From Pohlia nutans (Eukaryota > Streptophyta > Bryopsida > Bryales > Mniaceae): 64,000 nucleotides of DNA. Position numbers and translations under genes: made by a program. Positions 44,980 to 55,763 of the stretch are shown in pieces. The DNA lies in NCBI GenBank assembly GCA_022496805.1, contig CM040101.1, forward strand, positions 30,449,945 through 30,513,944. The letters run 5' to 3'. Under the pieces are notes generated by a model. That model was not told the DNA's origin and searched no databases. It saw only the letters and a list, made by a program, of their open reading frames with translations. Position 1 is the first letter of the stretch, and each line of letters opens with the position of its first letter.

Positions 44980-45302
44980 CCTCTAACTGCCCAACCAAGC
45001 AGAAAACACTTGATGTACAGAATCATTTGTCGTTTTTTCATCCGTGGTGATTTTTTTGCAGTGTGAAATTTATATGGTAGATTTTATGGGAAGTTAGCTT
45101 CATGCATGTGTGATCTGATTAGAAAGGGGATAATTTGTGAAATTTTTATGCCTGATTTCATATTGCAATGATTCACCAAAATTTTTGAAGATTTTAGTCT
45201 AAATGTGAACTTGAAAAAATAAACTCATAAAATTATGCAACCGAAAAATCTCCGTAAACCCCTGGCTGGGTTCTCCCTTAAGAAAATTTCAACTGTTCTC
45301 AC

Positions 45303-45332
45303 GCGGAATTCCCCCACCCAAGGGAATTCCGC
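45303..45332. repeat. Perfect GC-rich hairpin near the left edge of the inserted unit
   Basis: GCGGAATTCCC (45,303-45,313) and GGGAATTCCGC (45,322-45,332), with an 8-base loop. GCGCGGAATTTCC recurs at the right end (~53,160). Confidence 0.8.
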
Positions 45333-45410
45333 AGAACGCCCGCGCGCTGGGGAATTTCAAGGAACAGTCTGGAGTTAATAAATCCGGTATGGAGGGGCGT
45401 CAACCTGAGT

Positions 45411-45617
45411 GAACTTTCTATATTAATCAACATCTGCATGAAGGCAATTCCAAAAGGCGCATGATATTGATTATGGTTATTGAGCTTTCTATGTTAATCA
45501 ACATCTGAATGAAGGCAATTCCAAAGGGCGCATATATTGATAACGCTTATTGAGCTTTCTATGTTAATCAACATCTGAATGAAGGCAATTCCAAAGGGCA
45601 CATGATATTGATAATGC
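45411..45617. repeat. ~70-bp tandem repeat, three copies
   Basis: GA(A/G)CTTTCTAT(A/G)TTAATCA starts at 45,411, 45,482 and 45,552. Each copy continues with ACATCTG(C/A)ATGAAGGCAA, TTCCAAA(A/G)GGC and ATATTGAT. Confidence 0.85.
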
Positions 45618-46006
45618 TACACAGAGGTTACATTAGCTAGTATGGTTCAGAGCTTTAGAATTGGCATCACTTTGATCAACATTAAACATGCTTCGCGCTA
45701 TTTCAACATTATACATACTTCACGCTGTTTCCATCCCACAATTAATCAAGATTAAGTAGAGTGAAAAATGAAGTTTTTAAATCTTCAAAACTAATTGGAG
45801 CTTGCATGTGTACATGTCCTAGTGTGCTACCTATGTGTGGCATTCATGTACCACTAATGTACTCAGAAATTTGACTAATGTAACAAAACTGTAACTATTG
45901 ATAAATGTATCACTAATGTAGCACTGATGCAATCAAAAGTCTAACTATTGTACCATGGTAACAATTGTAATCACAAGTCATGCAAATTAGACAAAGCATG
46001 GGACAT

Positions 46007-49000
46007 CTATTCCAAATTTGCACTATCATTCTCCTTGCCCTTGAACAAAATGGCACCAGAAGAACTAGAACCACACTGCGGAACACTAGAAAAAGTGTAA
46101 ATGTTACAATTTGTCAAATTGTTGAACTGTTGGCCTCCACCGACATCTGAGCTTCCAATGAATCGTTGCTCTGCATCCATCCTCCTCAGCATTTTAAAAA
46201 ACTTTCCCATATCCTTGGACCCTTGCGAGAGAACCTCACAACCCACGATCTTTTGTTTGTCTTCAAGTGTACTCTCGGTGCGACTCTGCAAGTATGAATG
46301 ATGAGTAGTGTGATTAGTATTTATTGCACATTATCGTAACATTTGGTAAAAGCATGGATCTGATGAGCTAAGCATTTTTATCATAGAACGAAAGCATTAA
46401 ATCTAGAAACCTTGATTATGATAGTAGCAATGGTAGTTACTGCACATATGCTCTAGAAATGGATTGTCATTAATTCGGTTGACATGTTTCAACAATGGAT
46501 TTGTAACATTATAACTTTCAATTGTGTCTGAAAAAAGTTTGATAACCCACAAGCTGGATCTAGAATATGTTATGAGCAATGTACACACCTGAACAAAGCA
46601 AGAGTTGACTCCTTTCACTGCTGCTGCTGCTTTAACATCTCCATCCTGCAGTATTTCCAATAAGGATTAGTGATCCAAATTCAATAGAGGCTAAATTAAA
46701 ACAAACATTTCAATATGCGCAATAAGAAGCAAACCTTCAGCCTATTTATTTCGGTGGTCTCTGTTAACATGGCTTCAGAATAGACGTGTTTTGTCCAACT
46801 GATTATGTCTTGAAGAACTTTGTCCTCCTTGTCTTTACATTCTCTGGAATATCCTTTGTAAGACTTCACATCCCTATGACCAGTCTGTAACATTCCTTTG
46901 TCAACGGGAGCCAATGCTGCTTCCATCCTAGAAATACCAGTGGACCTAGCACTCTTGTTTGTGATTCTCTTAGCTTTCAAGGAAGGCACATAATCAGCCA
47001 AATCCTTGCAAATGTCACAAATGCCATTTTTGCCCCAAACACCTTTAGTAAACCACACTGCATCACCCCTTTTAATCTTAGACTTTGCTTGCAAAAACAT
47101 AGGATGTGGTCTTGGCTTCTCCTTATCATCCCTTTCGGTCTAGAGAGGCTAATGTTCAACAATGCTTTTGTAAGTGTTAATGACATCTTCATCATAACAA
47201 GTAACCGGCTGACGCATATTAGAAGGATTACAATGAAGTATGTCTATCTTCCAGTTTTTGCTCTTGCCAGGGAGATACCTAGAAAGAAGAAAACAATATT
47301 TAGAATTCAAGAGAAACCGAAAAGCTCTTTCACAATAACACTCACAGCCAAACAAAATACCAAAATAAACAAAAGTGGAGATGGAAATTACCTCAAGCCC
47401 TCCCTTCCAAAGTTGTCTTGAACAAGAACAAACTGGAACTCGTTTAAAGCCCTCACTTCATTCACACCTCTGACAAAAAAATTCCGCATCACAAAGTAGC
47501 CAAACCTGCGGTTGAGGCCAACAGGCGTTGAAATGTCTGCAGCTGGAGATGCAAGCATTAGTGCCTCCTCCTCCAAGCTAATAGTATCAGATCGCTTCAC
47601 ATCTTTAAATCCTGCATCCACTGAGCGTTGGGCGGCAATGTCTGCAGCTTGTCGGACCTTGGCATAGCGGATATCGGTGATGATGTAAAAAGGATTCTCT
47701 TGCTTCTTTGAATTCTCAATGCTTCGCTGGTCTTCTCTTGCTCGAATCAACCTGCCAATCGCCCTCAACATTGAGGAAATCCTGCATTTACAAAAAAGAA
47801 TTTGCAAACAATTTAATTGTGCTCAAGCAATGACCAAAACAAAGACAAAATAATGCAATGATATTAAACAAAAGGAAAAAAAACTCACGTTCCAGGCTCA
47901 TATAGGTCACCATTTTGCTTCACAGCAGATAGCATGAAATCCTGAAGAAGTGTTGTGAATGGACGTATATCTGGAAGCTCTGAAAGGTCTTCGATACTCA
48001 TGTCAATTGGATGCCCATTATAGAGTCTCCATGCATCAAAAGTCTTCCTAGCCCATTCTTCTGACCGCTCGCTCCTCCTCTTTCCCCCTTTCTTCAACAT
48101 ATCTTTCTCTATCTCACTGGGCTCACGAAAAGGCCTCCCAACAACCACACCTTGCTGCACTTTCTCTTCTTCGTCATCACTTTCACTTGGAGGCTCGCCT
48201 ACCTCAAGAATATCATCCAACATAATATCAACTTCTTTCTCGTACTGTGAGGGCACGTACTCTTTCTCACAAAGGGCTGGATCGAGGCTACATGGCACAA
48301 CCTCATCACCAGATGTTGTTGGAGGGCTACTAAGAGGAGTGAGTAGTAACCCTGGAAAACTGAAGTCTCCATCAAAGATATTGGCTTCTACAACCAACAA
48401 AACCAAATACAAATTATCGAATGTACATAATTGACATTGTCAAATACTGGATTTGTTTATCATTTAGACTATTTATCATCAAAATCACAAATCACCGAGA
48501 GCAACTCTCATCCATACAGACTTGGAACTGTTCTAATCAATCAAAATAATTTAGAATTCAAATCCATACACAACAGAGCTTACCAAGATTAGGTTCTGGA
48601 TTTGGAGCATTGGCATGTAAAATTTGGCTCCCAACATGACCTACAATTTTTTTTTGTCTAAATCAGTAAATAAAAATCATGTTCCACTTATATAACTTGG
48701 AAGGGAATAATAGATAGAAAAGATAAAACTAGAAAGAAAACTAACCATGTGAGTGAGGAGTAAGGATCAATTGAGAGGTGTTGCACTTGTAATAAGGATT
48801 TTCTGCAACAGAGATCTCCTTCTTCAAGTTGAGATGTCCGTGGCTACTAATTCCAAGATTGAATGAAGGTGGATAGAGAAACTGGTCATCAACAACTGTA
48901 CACTCGTCCTCGTCCTGGGCATTCAAAAACTACACAATCAGCAAGAGCAATTTAGAAGCACTTACAATAGTTTGGAGCAAAGCGATTGAAGCAATAATAG

Positions 49001-49284
49001 AATCAGGAGTGGACGCACTACATTCTAATAGAATCAGACAATGTACATGCCAACAGAAAAATCTGAACTTACATGATTTGCAACAACTCCACCACGCACA
49101 GCTCCACGTGCTTGGCACAAACCACACCTCTTGACATTCTGTGGTTCATCTTCAAGGACCTGTAATAAACATTAGAAAACTAGAATGCAATCATCACAAA
49201 ACAAGACAAAATGAAAGAAAACCAAAAACGAAGTAGAAAGAATGCACTTACAAGTTTCTGCTTGCATTCTGAACTCTCTGCCAT
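46007..49284 (-). pseudogene. Crypton/DUF3504-like tyrosine recombinase gene, nine exons, one nonsense codon
   Basis: Exons on the minus strand: 49284-49252, 49159-49073, 48929-48746, 48640-48584, 48387-47889, 47781-47392, 47278-46736, 46645-46589 and 46285-46007, with GT-AG borders. Exon 2 has one CxxC (RCGLCQARG). Exon 5 is acidic, then ARKTFDAWRLYNG. Exons 6-7 carry the recombinase-like core: ISSMLRAIGRL, GYFVMRNFFVRGVNEVRAL (first Arg region, compare ALRGGEEHR), DAVWFTKGVWGKNGICDICK, RITNKSARSTG (HxxR box, His replaced by Lys) and LQTGHRDVKSYKGYSRE (GH and the tyrosine region). This order matches the DUF3504/Crypton-type domain of ZMYM/QRICH1-like proteins. One TAG (47,149-47,151) interrupts exon 7; otherwise ~700 residues are open. 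The role, cutting and rejoining DNA for transposition, is inferred. Confidence 0.6.
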
Positions 49285-50774
49285 TCTCTGCTTAGAACAG
49301 AAAACATAGAGATTAGAAAGCTTCACGTGGACACTGAAGATATGAATGGATGGAATAAAAGAAATAAAAAACAGAAGAACAAAAGACACTTAGTTTCCAG
49401 AAACTTGAAAACCTGAAGTATTGTAGATTCAACTTTATGATAACTTGACTTGAAGAAATCTTGACTTGAAGACGCATAGTTGCTAAGCAAACAAACCAGC
49501 CTCACGTAAACATATCGAAGTACTTAGAAAGTCAAGAAATAGAAGTAGGAATGGAGCAGGTCCTTGCAAAAGCAGATCATCCCTTGCAAATACCAGCGCC
49601 GAGCCTGCTCTTGTGTTCCTTGTATTTGGTAACTCGAAGTGGTATTCCAAGAGTCGTTATTGCTCAAAAAATATCATTGCTCAAGAAATGCTTGACATAT
49701 ACACAAAAAACACACTATAACCGTATACACATTGAAACTCTAGTTACAGGAACTAAAACCAAAGCCGAAAGATCAAAACGCTTCATAAAACGATACAGGA
49801 TACCAAACTATCACAATGGGGTGATTGCAAGCTACGGTCACCCACATTTTTTGTCGCAGTGTAAGCATTGCTGCACTTTTTCAATCTTTGGAAAATCATC
49901 AATAAATATTGAGATGGAATTTTGTGACGAAACAAATTGCATTGTTTCTAGAATTCCAAAGTTTGGATGTCTACCACAAAAAAGTTTGCAAAATTTCAAT
50001 CTCTCTATCCAAATTAAGCATTTCTACTTGGATTTGGTAGCGTGTCGCTTGTCAAAAGTGCACCTATTTTATGGAAAATGCTAGAAGGGGGTCAAATTTG
50101 AACTTCACAAATTTATAGGAACATAACACAAGTATGTACAAAGCTACCATATTTTATTATTTTTGGTATCACGCTTACTTATTTTTTAATTAATTGTTTC
50201 ATAATTTTTTTGTTTTTTAAGATTTTCGTGCAGTTAAAACTTTTTTTTTTGAATTTTTTTTTTGAAAATGAAATAATGATCCAATTTCAGAGGTGGGATA
50301 TAAAATGCATTTTTCATAAAACCTAGCTATGGATGTTATGTAAAAAAGTCTCCAATTACCCCTACTCGGTAAAAAACAAAAAAGGCTGTGGAATAAAGCA
50401 CAAAGTCTTGAAATTAACTTAACAATTGCTAAAGTGAAAGTATTAGCATAAACCCTATTTGGGATGGTGAAAGTTTTGATCTAATTGAAAGTTGAGAGGT
50501 GCGCATTACAATGCTAGTGCATGAGCTGCACGGCCTTTAGCTGCACAAGCTGCACTCTCCATTTGGTAGACCGTAGCTTGTAATCACCCAATGACACAAT
50601 CTCTCGATCAAACTCTCGTTACTGATAGAAAACTAGCAATGAAAAGCAGAAAAAACAAGGACACCAAACCCTAATAAATATGCTCTCAAAACCAACACCA
50701 ACTCCAAACCCTTTCGACAACCACAAAAAAAAGCTAGAAACGAACAAAGGAACAAACGCTCTGACTCTTAAAAA
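49285..50774. other. Region between the recombinase-like gene and the tandem repeats
   Basis: Probable 5' flank of the minus-strand gene, then AT-rich DNA. A plus-strand frame at 49,551-50,084 (177 residues) has no recognisable motif, and I do not call it a gene. Confidence 0.4.
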
Positions 50775-51248
50775 CAACAACACAGAAAACGATTCTAAAC
50801 TCTCAAAAACTCAAAAAAAAAAAAAAAACTCAAACTAGCTGCAGACACAAGCTCGACGGAGAGCGCAGAGCCGAAAATGCAAATGAGAGAGCGACAAATA
50901 GGGCGAAAATGAGCAGGGGGTAGAATGTATCATGACGACAACACAGAAAACGACTCTAAACTCTCAAAAACTCAAAAAAAAAAACTCAAACTAGCTGCAG
51001 ACACAAGCTCGACGGAGAGCGCAGAACCGAAAATGCGAACGAGAGAGCGAAAAATAGGGCGAAAATGAGCAGGGGGTAGAATGTATTATGACGACAACAC
51101 AGAAAACGACTCTAAACTCTCAAAAACCCTAAAAAAAACAACTCAAACTAGTTGCAGACACAAGCTCGACGGAGAGCGCAGAGCCTAAAATGCGAATGAG
51201 AGAGCAACAAACAGGGCGATACTGAGCAGGGGGTGGAATGTATCATGA
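50775..51248. repeat. ~160-bp tandem repeat, three copies
   Basis: ACACAGAAAACGA(T/C)TCTAAA starts near 50,777, 50,940 and 51,099. Each copy continues with an A-run, CTCAAACTAG(C/T)TGCAGACA, CAAGCTCGACGGAGAGCGCA, GAGCAGGGGGT(A/G)GAATGTAT and ATGAC. Confidence 0.88.
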
Positions 51249-51360
51249 CCCCTGGCCATGGATGTCCCTCGTGCGTACATATGAGTCACTTTGTATGTAC
51301 TGCATGTGAACATTTGAGGTTCGGCCATGGCCTGGGGTCCGTCATGCTACATGTGTCCCG

Positions 51361-52897
51361 GTGTTGGTACAGACAAAGGAGATAGCGGAATTTCTGGACA
51401 ATTTCTGGTTGAGGATCGGCACCGAGTTCGTTACTGTGAAGGAGCTCCCGTTTACGAAACTTCCGAATTATGGCAAGCGGTCCATTCAAGTAGAAATGTT
51501 TGCGGAGGGTTTGTACAATGGAGCCGATCAGGCTGTTTTTATGATCGACCTTTGGAATTTGAGGCTTCAGTAAGATGGCAAGCCCACGTTCGTGGTACAT
51601 GTAGTCAATGGCTCATGGTAAGCAATCGTCTGGCTCTTTTCGATGGTTGCTGAATTGCTGCTTTTTCTTAAGAAAAGTGTGCTCGAGGGCTAGTCGTAAT
51701 TCGGCTGATTGTTTTTTTTGTTTGCTTTTAGGTTGGAGCTCCGGAATCCCGCTGATTTCTACTTGGAGAACATGAAAGTGGTGCTGGTGGCAGCTTATTT
51801 CTTGATCTTCACTAAGCTGAGCCCTATCTCATCGAAAGCTGAGGTTTGGCGATTCATCCGCAAGGAATGTAGGTAAGTCTAACTTGCTCCCCGTTGCCTG
51901 ATAACTATCTTTTATTCTTTTATGCCGGAGATTGTTGTCTTTTGCTGGTAGCAGATGATTTCAATTGATTTTATGTTTGCAGAGGATTTAAAGCGCAGCC
52001 GAACCTTGGAGATTTAGAAGAGGCTTATCAACTTATCAAGTCGATGGTGCTGAGTGACTCCGCATTGCAAAAATCTCTTGTCAGTATCTGTGCACTTTCA
52101 GAGATTTCGTTACTGAAATTTCCTCCTTGGATTGGAGACTTAGTAGCTGAGATTCGTCTATGAATTTTCTTTATGCTATTGGATGTTTGTTTACTTATTC
52201 TGCAAGCATCACTGTAAGATACATATGGTATCTTATGCTAATTGTAAGCCGGTATGGCTTGAAAGATGACGACTGGGTGGATGAGCCGGACGTGTGCATG
52301 TTTTGTGACGATGGTGTGGTTGATGGTGATTATCTCATTTGGTATGTCTGATCTCTCTTTCATTTGTACGGTTTACTATCTGTTTTTTCGAGCACTGCTT
52401 TAGTCTCTAGTGTTATTGTTTTGTTAGGTCTTGATTTGTTTGCGATGATTTTTTTAGTGGTTGGGAAAGTGCTTCGTTATACTAAAGTTTTTGCTCAGAT
52501 TATGCAAGTATTGATTGTCACCGCCTCTTACTTGGCTCTTCTCTGTGTTCTTCTCTGCAGCTGCGATGGTGGATGCATCAGATCCTCTCACCGTCATATG
52601 ATAGTGGGAGGTTAAACAAATGCCCTACTCTTGGCCTTCCTATAACAATTCTCAATGTAAGCCACTTTCTCTCATTCCATATTGTCACTGTTGCGAGCAG
52701 ATGTCTTTGTTTCTGAAGGAATGTGAAATCTATTAGGAACCTTTGAATGGAAGAACATCTGCCTTGGATGATTTGAATGGATCTTAATTATGCTGCAGGA
52801 GAATAGTTGGATTCGCCGTAGTTGTGAAGCTAGACAGCACCAGTGCTTTGCTTGTGGGGAGCTTGGAAACTCTGACACTTCATCACCCGATCAAACG
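51361..52897 (+). pseudogene. EDM2-like gene fragment (N-terminal domain to first PHD fingers)
   Basis: Exons with GT-AG borders: ~51371-51618 (NGADQAVFMIDLWNLRLQ, stop, DGKPTFVVHVVNGSW), 51732-51872 (LELRNPADFYLENMKVVLVA, then FIRKECR), 51983-~52080 (FKAQPNLGDLEEAYQLIKSM), ~52247-52341 (DDDWVDEPDVCMFCDDG), 52561-~52657 (CDGGCIRSSH, then frameshifted RLNKCPTLGLP) and 52798-52897 (RQHQCFACGELGNSD). The order, a W(L/I).L.(K/R)P...Y domain followed by CxxC...CDGGC.RS.H and QHQCF.CGELG.SD, matches ENHANCED DOWNY MILDEW 2-type chromatin proteins. There is no start, and the C-terminal methyltransferase-like part is absent. One stop and one frameshift. In Arabidopsis EDM2 reads histone marks and controls silencing; this piece cannot be functional protein. 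Confidence 0.6.
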
Positions 52898-53071
52898 GTA
52901 AAAGAACTTCCCCTGAATCTTTTATGTATGTTAGTTTCTGATAAAATGAGCTTGTTCCTCATTGCAGGAAAGCTAACTGTGGCTGTGATTGGTGCAGGTG
53001 TAGGTCCCGTCTACTTTCTCGGGTTCGATCCCTCGTCATTTCTTGCGGGAGACCCCAGCCAGCGGGTTTAC

Positions 53072-53183
53072 GCAGCAGGGAGCCCCAGCCCTCGCGAATT
53101 CCGATCAAGGAAAACGCCACTCGGCCTCGGGCTCCCGCCCTCAGCCTCGGGGTTTTTCTGCGCGGAATTTCCTCGGGCTGGGG
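53072..53183. repeat. GC-rich palindrome at the right edge of the inserted unit
   Basis: GCAGGGAGCCCCAGCCCTCG (53,075) faces CGGGCTGGGGCTCCCTGC (to 53,182). Inner GAATTCC / GGAATTTC boxes also pair. It sits between the TIR-like box (53,039-53,071) and the resumed TTAA element. Confidence 0.75.
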
Positions 53184-53491
53184 CTCCCTGCTATACAAAA
53201 ATCACTACACTTAGAGTGTTACATTTCAACCCATCACAACAAAATTCATTCACAAATTGTCAATATCTTATTCGTAATTGAATTACAAACTAATTTTGAA
53301 TTTAAAGTTTCAAATTTTATACGAAAATATTGGTGATAGCAATCGCAGATCTAACCATATAGATAGAATCTAAAATTCATAATGTACAACTTTTACTCAT
53401 ACAACAAGTTCAAAATATCCCTTTTAGTTGCATTTTATAATGCATCTTTGCAAAACTGCCGAATTTGGAGAGGGGTGAGGACGTTTAGGGG

Positions 53492-54112
53492 TTAACCCTT
53501 TAGTGCCCAGCTGACCACATTATGGTCACTGCAACGTCCGAAATGCAAATAGCAGGGAATCCGTGAAGAATTGGAACTTCAGTTTTGAAGTTTAGATTTG
53601 CCCATATACATTACACACCTTCCAGAAAAAGAAATTTTCAATTTGGAATTGTACAACTATCAAAATACCTATCAACAGAACGCGAAAATACTGCAAATAC
53701 TTGAAAATACAGTAAATATTTACAAATACAACACATGTATTATGCAGTATTTCTTGTGTTTAGAAGTTTGTTATCCTGTTTTATTTTTTTGGATTGTGTT
53801 CTCTTCTTCATCTTCCATTAGTGTGTGTAATCTGATCTTGACTACTGTACCCACTCCTGTCAATTTTCAATGTATAAAATTTTGTCCTAAACCGTATATG
53901 GATAAGTCACTTTCACTTATAAAATTCACAATAATTATGTGTGAGTCTATTCTTGATATGAAAGATTGCAACGGAGAGGTGTTGACATAGGGCATGGTTG
54001 AACTTCTTTACTTTCATTTTTGAAAACTTAACCCAAATTCTATTTAACTTTGAAGTCACACACCCCCCAAAATCTCATTTTTTAGCGTGCATTATATAGT
54101 TCAAATACATAC
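53492..54112. mobile_element. Truncated copy of the 30,634 TTAA element
   Basis: It starts TTAACCCTTTAGTGCCCAG and follows the 30,634 copy closely for ~615 bases (including ATGCAGTATTTCTTGTG and TTCTTCATCTTCCATTAGTG). The last ~190 bases with the right terminus are missing; unrelated sequence begins at about 54,113. It shares the TTAA at 53,492 with chain element 4. Confidence 0.8.
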
Positions 54113-55763
54113 GAATGATATTGGTTTTAGCACGGGGTTTTGAAAAGGAGTATGGAATGACGGAACGCTGCTAAGCTCTCTCGGTAGCGGTATGGCAGAT
54201 CCTTGTACTAAGGTCAAGACACCTAAAACCGATCAAATAAGACATGTACTATACTTGGGATAGATGAATTGATATTTTGATTATTTTCCTCTTTTAGCAC
54301 TACAAAAGTTAAGAAATTTTCAGATTTAATTAAATTTTTTTGATAATTATTTGATTAAGTACAAATTTTTAAAGTGCGAAGTTGTAGGTGTACCCAAAAC
54401 CGATCATATGCTCTAATGTACAAATGAGGTACATCTTCCCTTTCAAAATCTAGAAATTAGGCCTGATTGGTTTTGTGTCCCTGGTCGGGAATGGGTGTCT
54501 CAACCTTAGCGCAGAGTGATCAAGAGGCAGCGTACGCAAGGATTGATTTCCTAACCGTTGCGCTTTTCCTTAATACTGGTACCGATCCGCTTAAAACCGG
54601 ATTTGTATTCTCGTCACAGCAGTTGTATGCATCTAGGCGAGGAGTGAGCATCATCAACCCAAGAGCGAGCAGCAGGATCGTGTAGCCGAAGTGAGCCTGA
54701 GCGTCAGGACTAGAAGGAACGGGATCTGAATCTGAGCACAGTTGGGAGATCCAAGCCGAGGAGCGCATGCGTTGCCTTCAACACCCGGAGCGACCGTTAC
54801 TCTGCGCCACCGATCGTGTAAGCCCAACTGCTATGAAGAGCGCCCTAGTCACACACAAGATCTGCTAGCCGCGGCAACCCCAATGTCAACATTGCTGCAG
54901 AAAAGAAGGTAGTGTTGGAAACAACACCGCCAACACACCAGGCTCGATTTTCCTCACATCCTCAATCTATTCTTTGCGATCTCTTGCACAACAATCTTCA
55001 TATTGCTTTTAGCCCTTACTATCGCTCTCAACCTGCCCCCTTAGACTCTCTTAGTGTAGATCGATCCTTTCTCTCTCTCAACACTCGTGCCAGCAAGCGC
55101 TACCTGCAGATCTAGGTAATCTCTCGAAGGAACATCGTTACAGAACGAAGTCAATCACGCCCAGACGTTCTCAAGCCTTGCCATCAAAGTGACCACAAGC
55201 GTACTAATGCGAAAAAGCAATCTGCTTGCTCATACGGCAACACACCCAGCAATTTGTTTGCTTGCACATCGAGGACCTCATCCACAATCCAACAGCTGCA
55301 GTACAAGGACCAGATAGTGCAACATCAACAACACAGGACTTGCCAAGAACACGATACAAGTGTAGGAGAAGCTGGGCCAGCCCGTAGATCGCGCATCACT
55401 AGCAACCAGCAGTGTCGAGTATACAAGGCAGGCAGCATACTAGTTGATGCCCAGCGCGTGTGCAACAAGCAACCCGGACATCGAAGAAACATGCAGCAGA
55501 AAACAAGCCGCAGTGGTCTCTAGTACGCCCCAACAGCGTGGATCAAGCCCTCGCCCAGAAGCAGTGCCCCGGCCTCAATCGAACTAGCCAGAGGAGCGAC
55601 GAGCATCAAGCAGCAATCTTCCCCAACAAAATCGCAGGATCTCAAAGGTAAGTGTTTTCTAACCTCCTGCATTTCCATTAATCAAATTTCCTGCTCCCTG
55701 CCTTGCAATTCCTGGTACCGGTGGTTGTAGGCCGTGGGGTGGGTTCTGGTCCTACAGAAAAGT
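54113..55763 (+). other. Possible 5' UTR of the right-hand LINE
   Basis: Unrecognised sequence between the truncated TTAA element and LINE ORF1, increasingly rich in A and C toward 55.6 kb like the LINE itself. Short frames (54,467-55,651) have no recognisable product. GGTAAGTGTTTTCT at ~55,647 followed by CAG at ~55,756 could be an intron before ORF1. Confidence 0.35.

Larger units (their letters stand above)
45254..53186. mobile_element. 7.9-kb inserted unit carrying a recombinase-like gene and an EDM2-like fragment
   Basis: Its left edge is GTAAACCCCTGGCTGGG..CTCCC; an inverted relative, GGGAGACCCCAGCCAGCGGG then TTTAC, lies at 53,047-53,071. A GC-rich palindrome (53,072-53,183) fills the last ~110 bases. 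Target duplication is not clear. It holds 70-bp tandem repeats near the left end, a nine-exon recombinase-like gene on the minus strand, 160-bp tandem repeats and an EDM2-like fragment on the plus strand. I cannot assign a superfamily. Confidence 0.6.
44976..53495. mobile_element. TTAA-flanked element 4 of a chain, split by a 7.9-kb insertion
   Basis: The left part (44,976-45,253) runs TTAACCTCTAACTG ... GTTAGCTTCATGCATGTGTG ... CGAAAAATCTCC. The right part resumes at 53,187 with AAAAATCACTACACTTAGAG and ends GAGGACGTTTAGGGGTTAA (53,495). Joined, they give the same order as the copies at 35.5 and 36.6 kb, so the material between is an insertion. Confidence 0.85.

Noticed and set aside
45411..45617. 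CRISPR-like array
   Set aside because: Whole ~70-bp units repeat head to tail without unique spacers, and the genome is eukaryotic; this is an ordinary tandem repeat.
49551..50084. 177-residue plus-strand ORF
   Set aside because: No motif, no family resemblance and AT-rich biased composition; it lies in the unassigned spacer of the inserted unit.
54467..55651. Short ORFs upstream of LINE ORF1
   Set aside because: Small overlapping frames with no recognisable domain; better explained as LINE 5' UTR.
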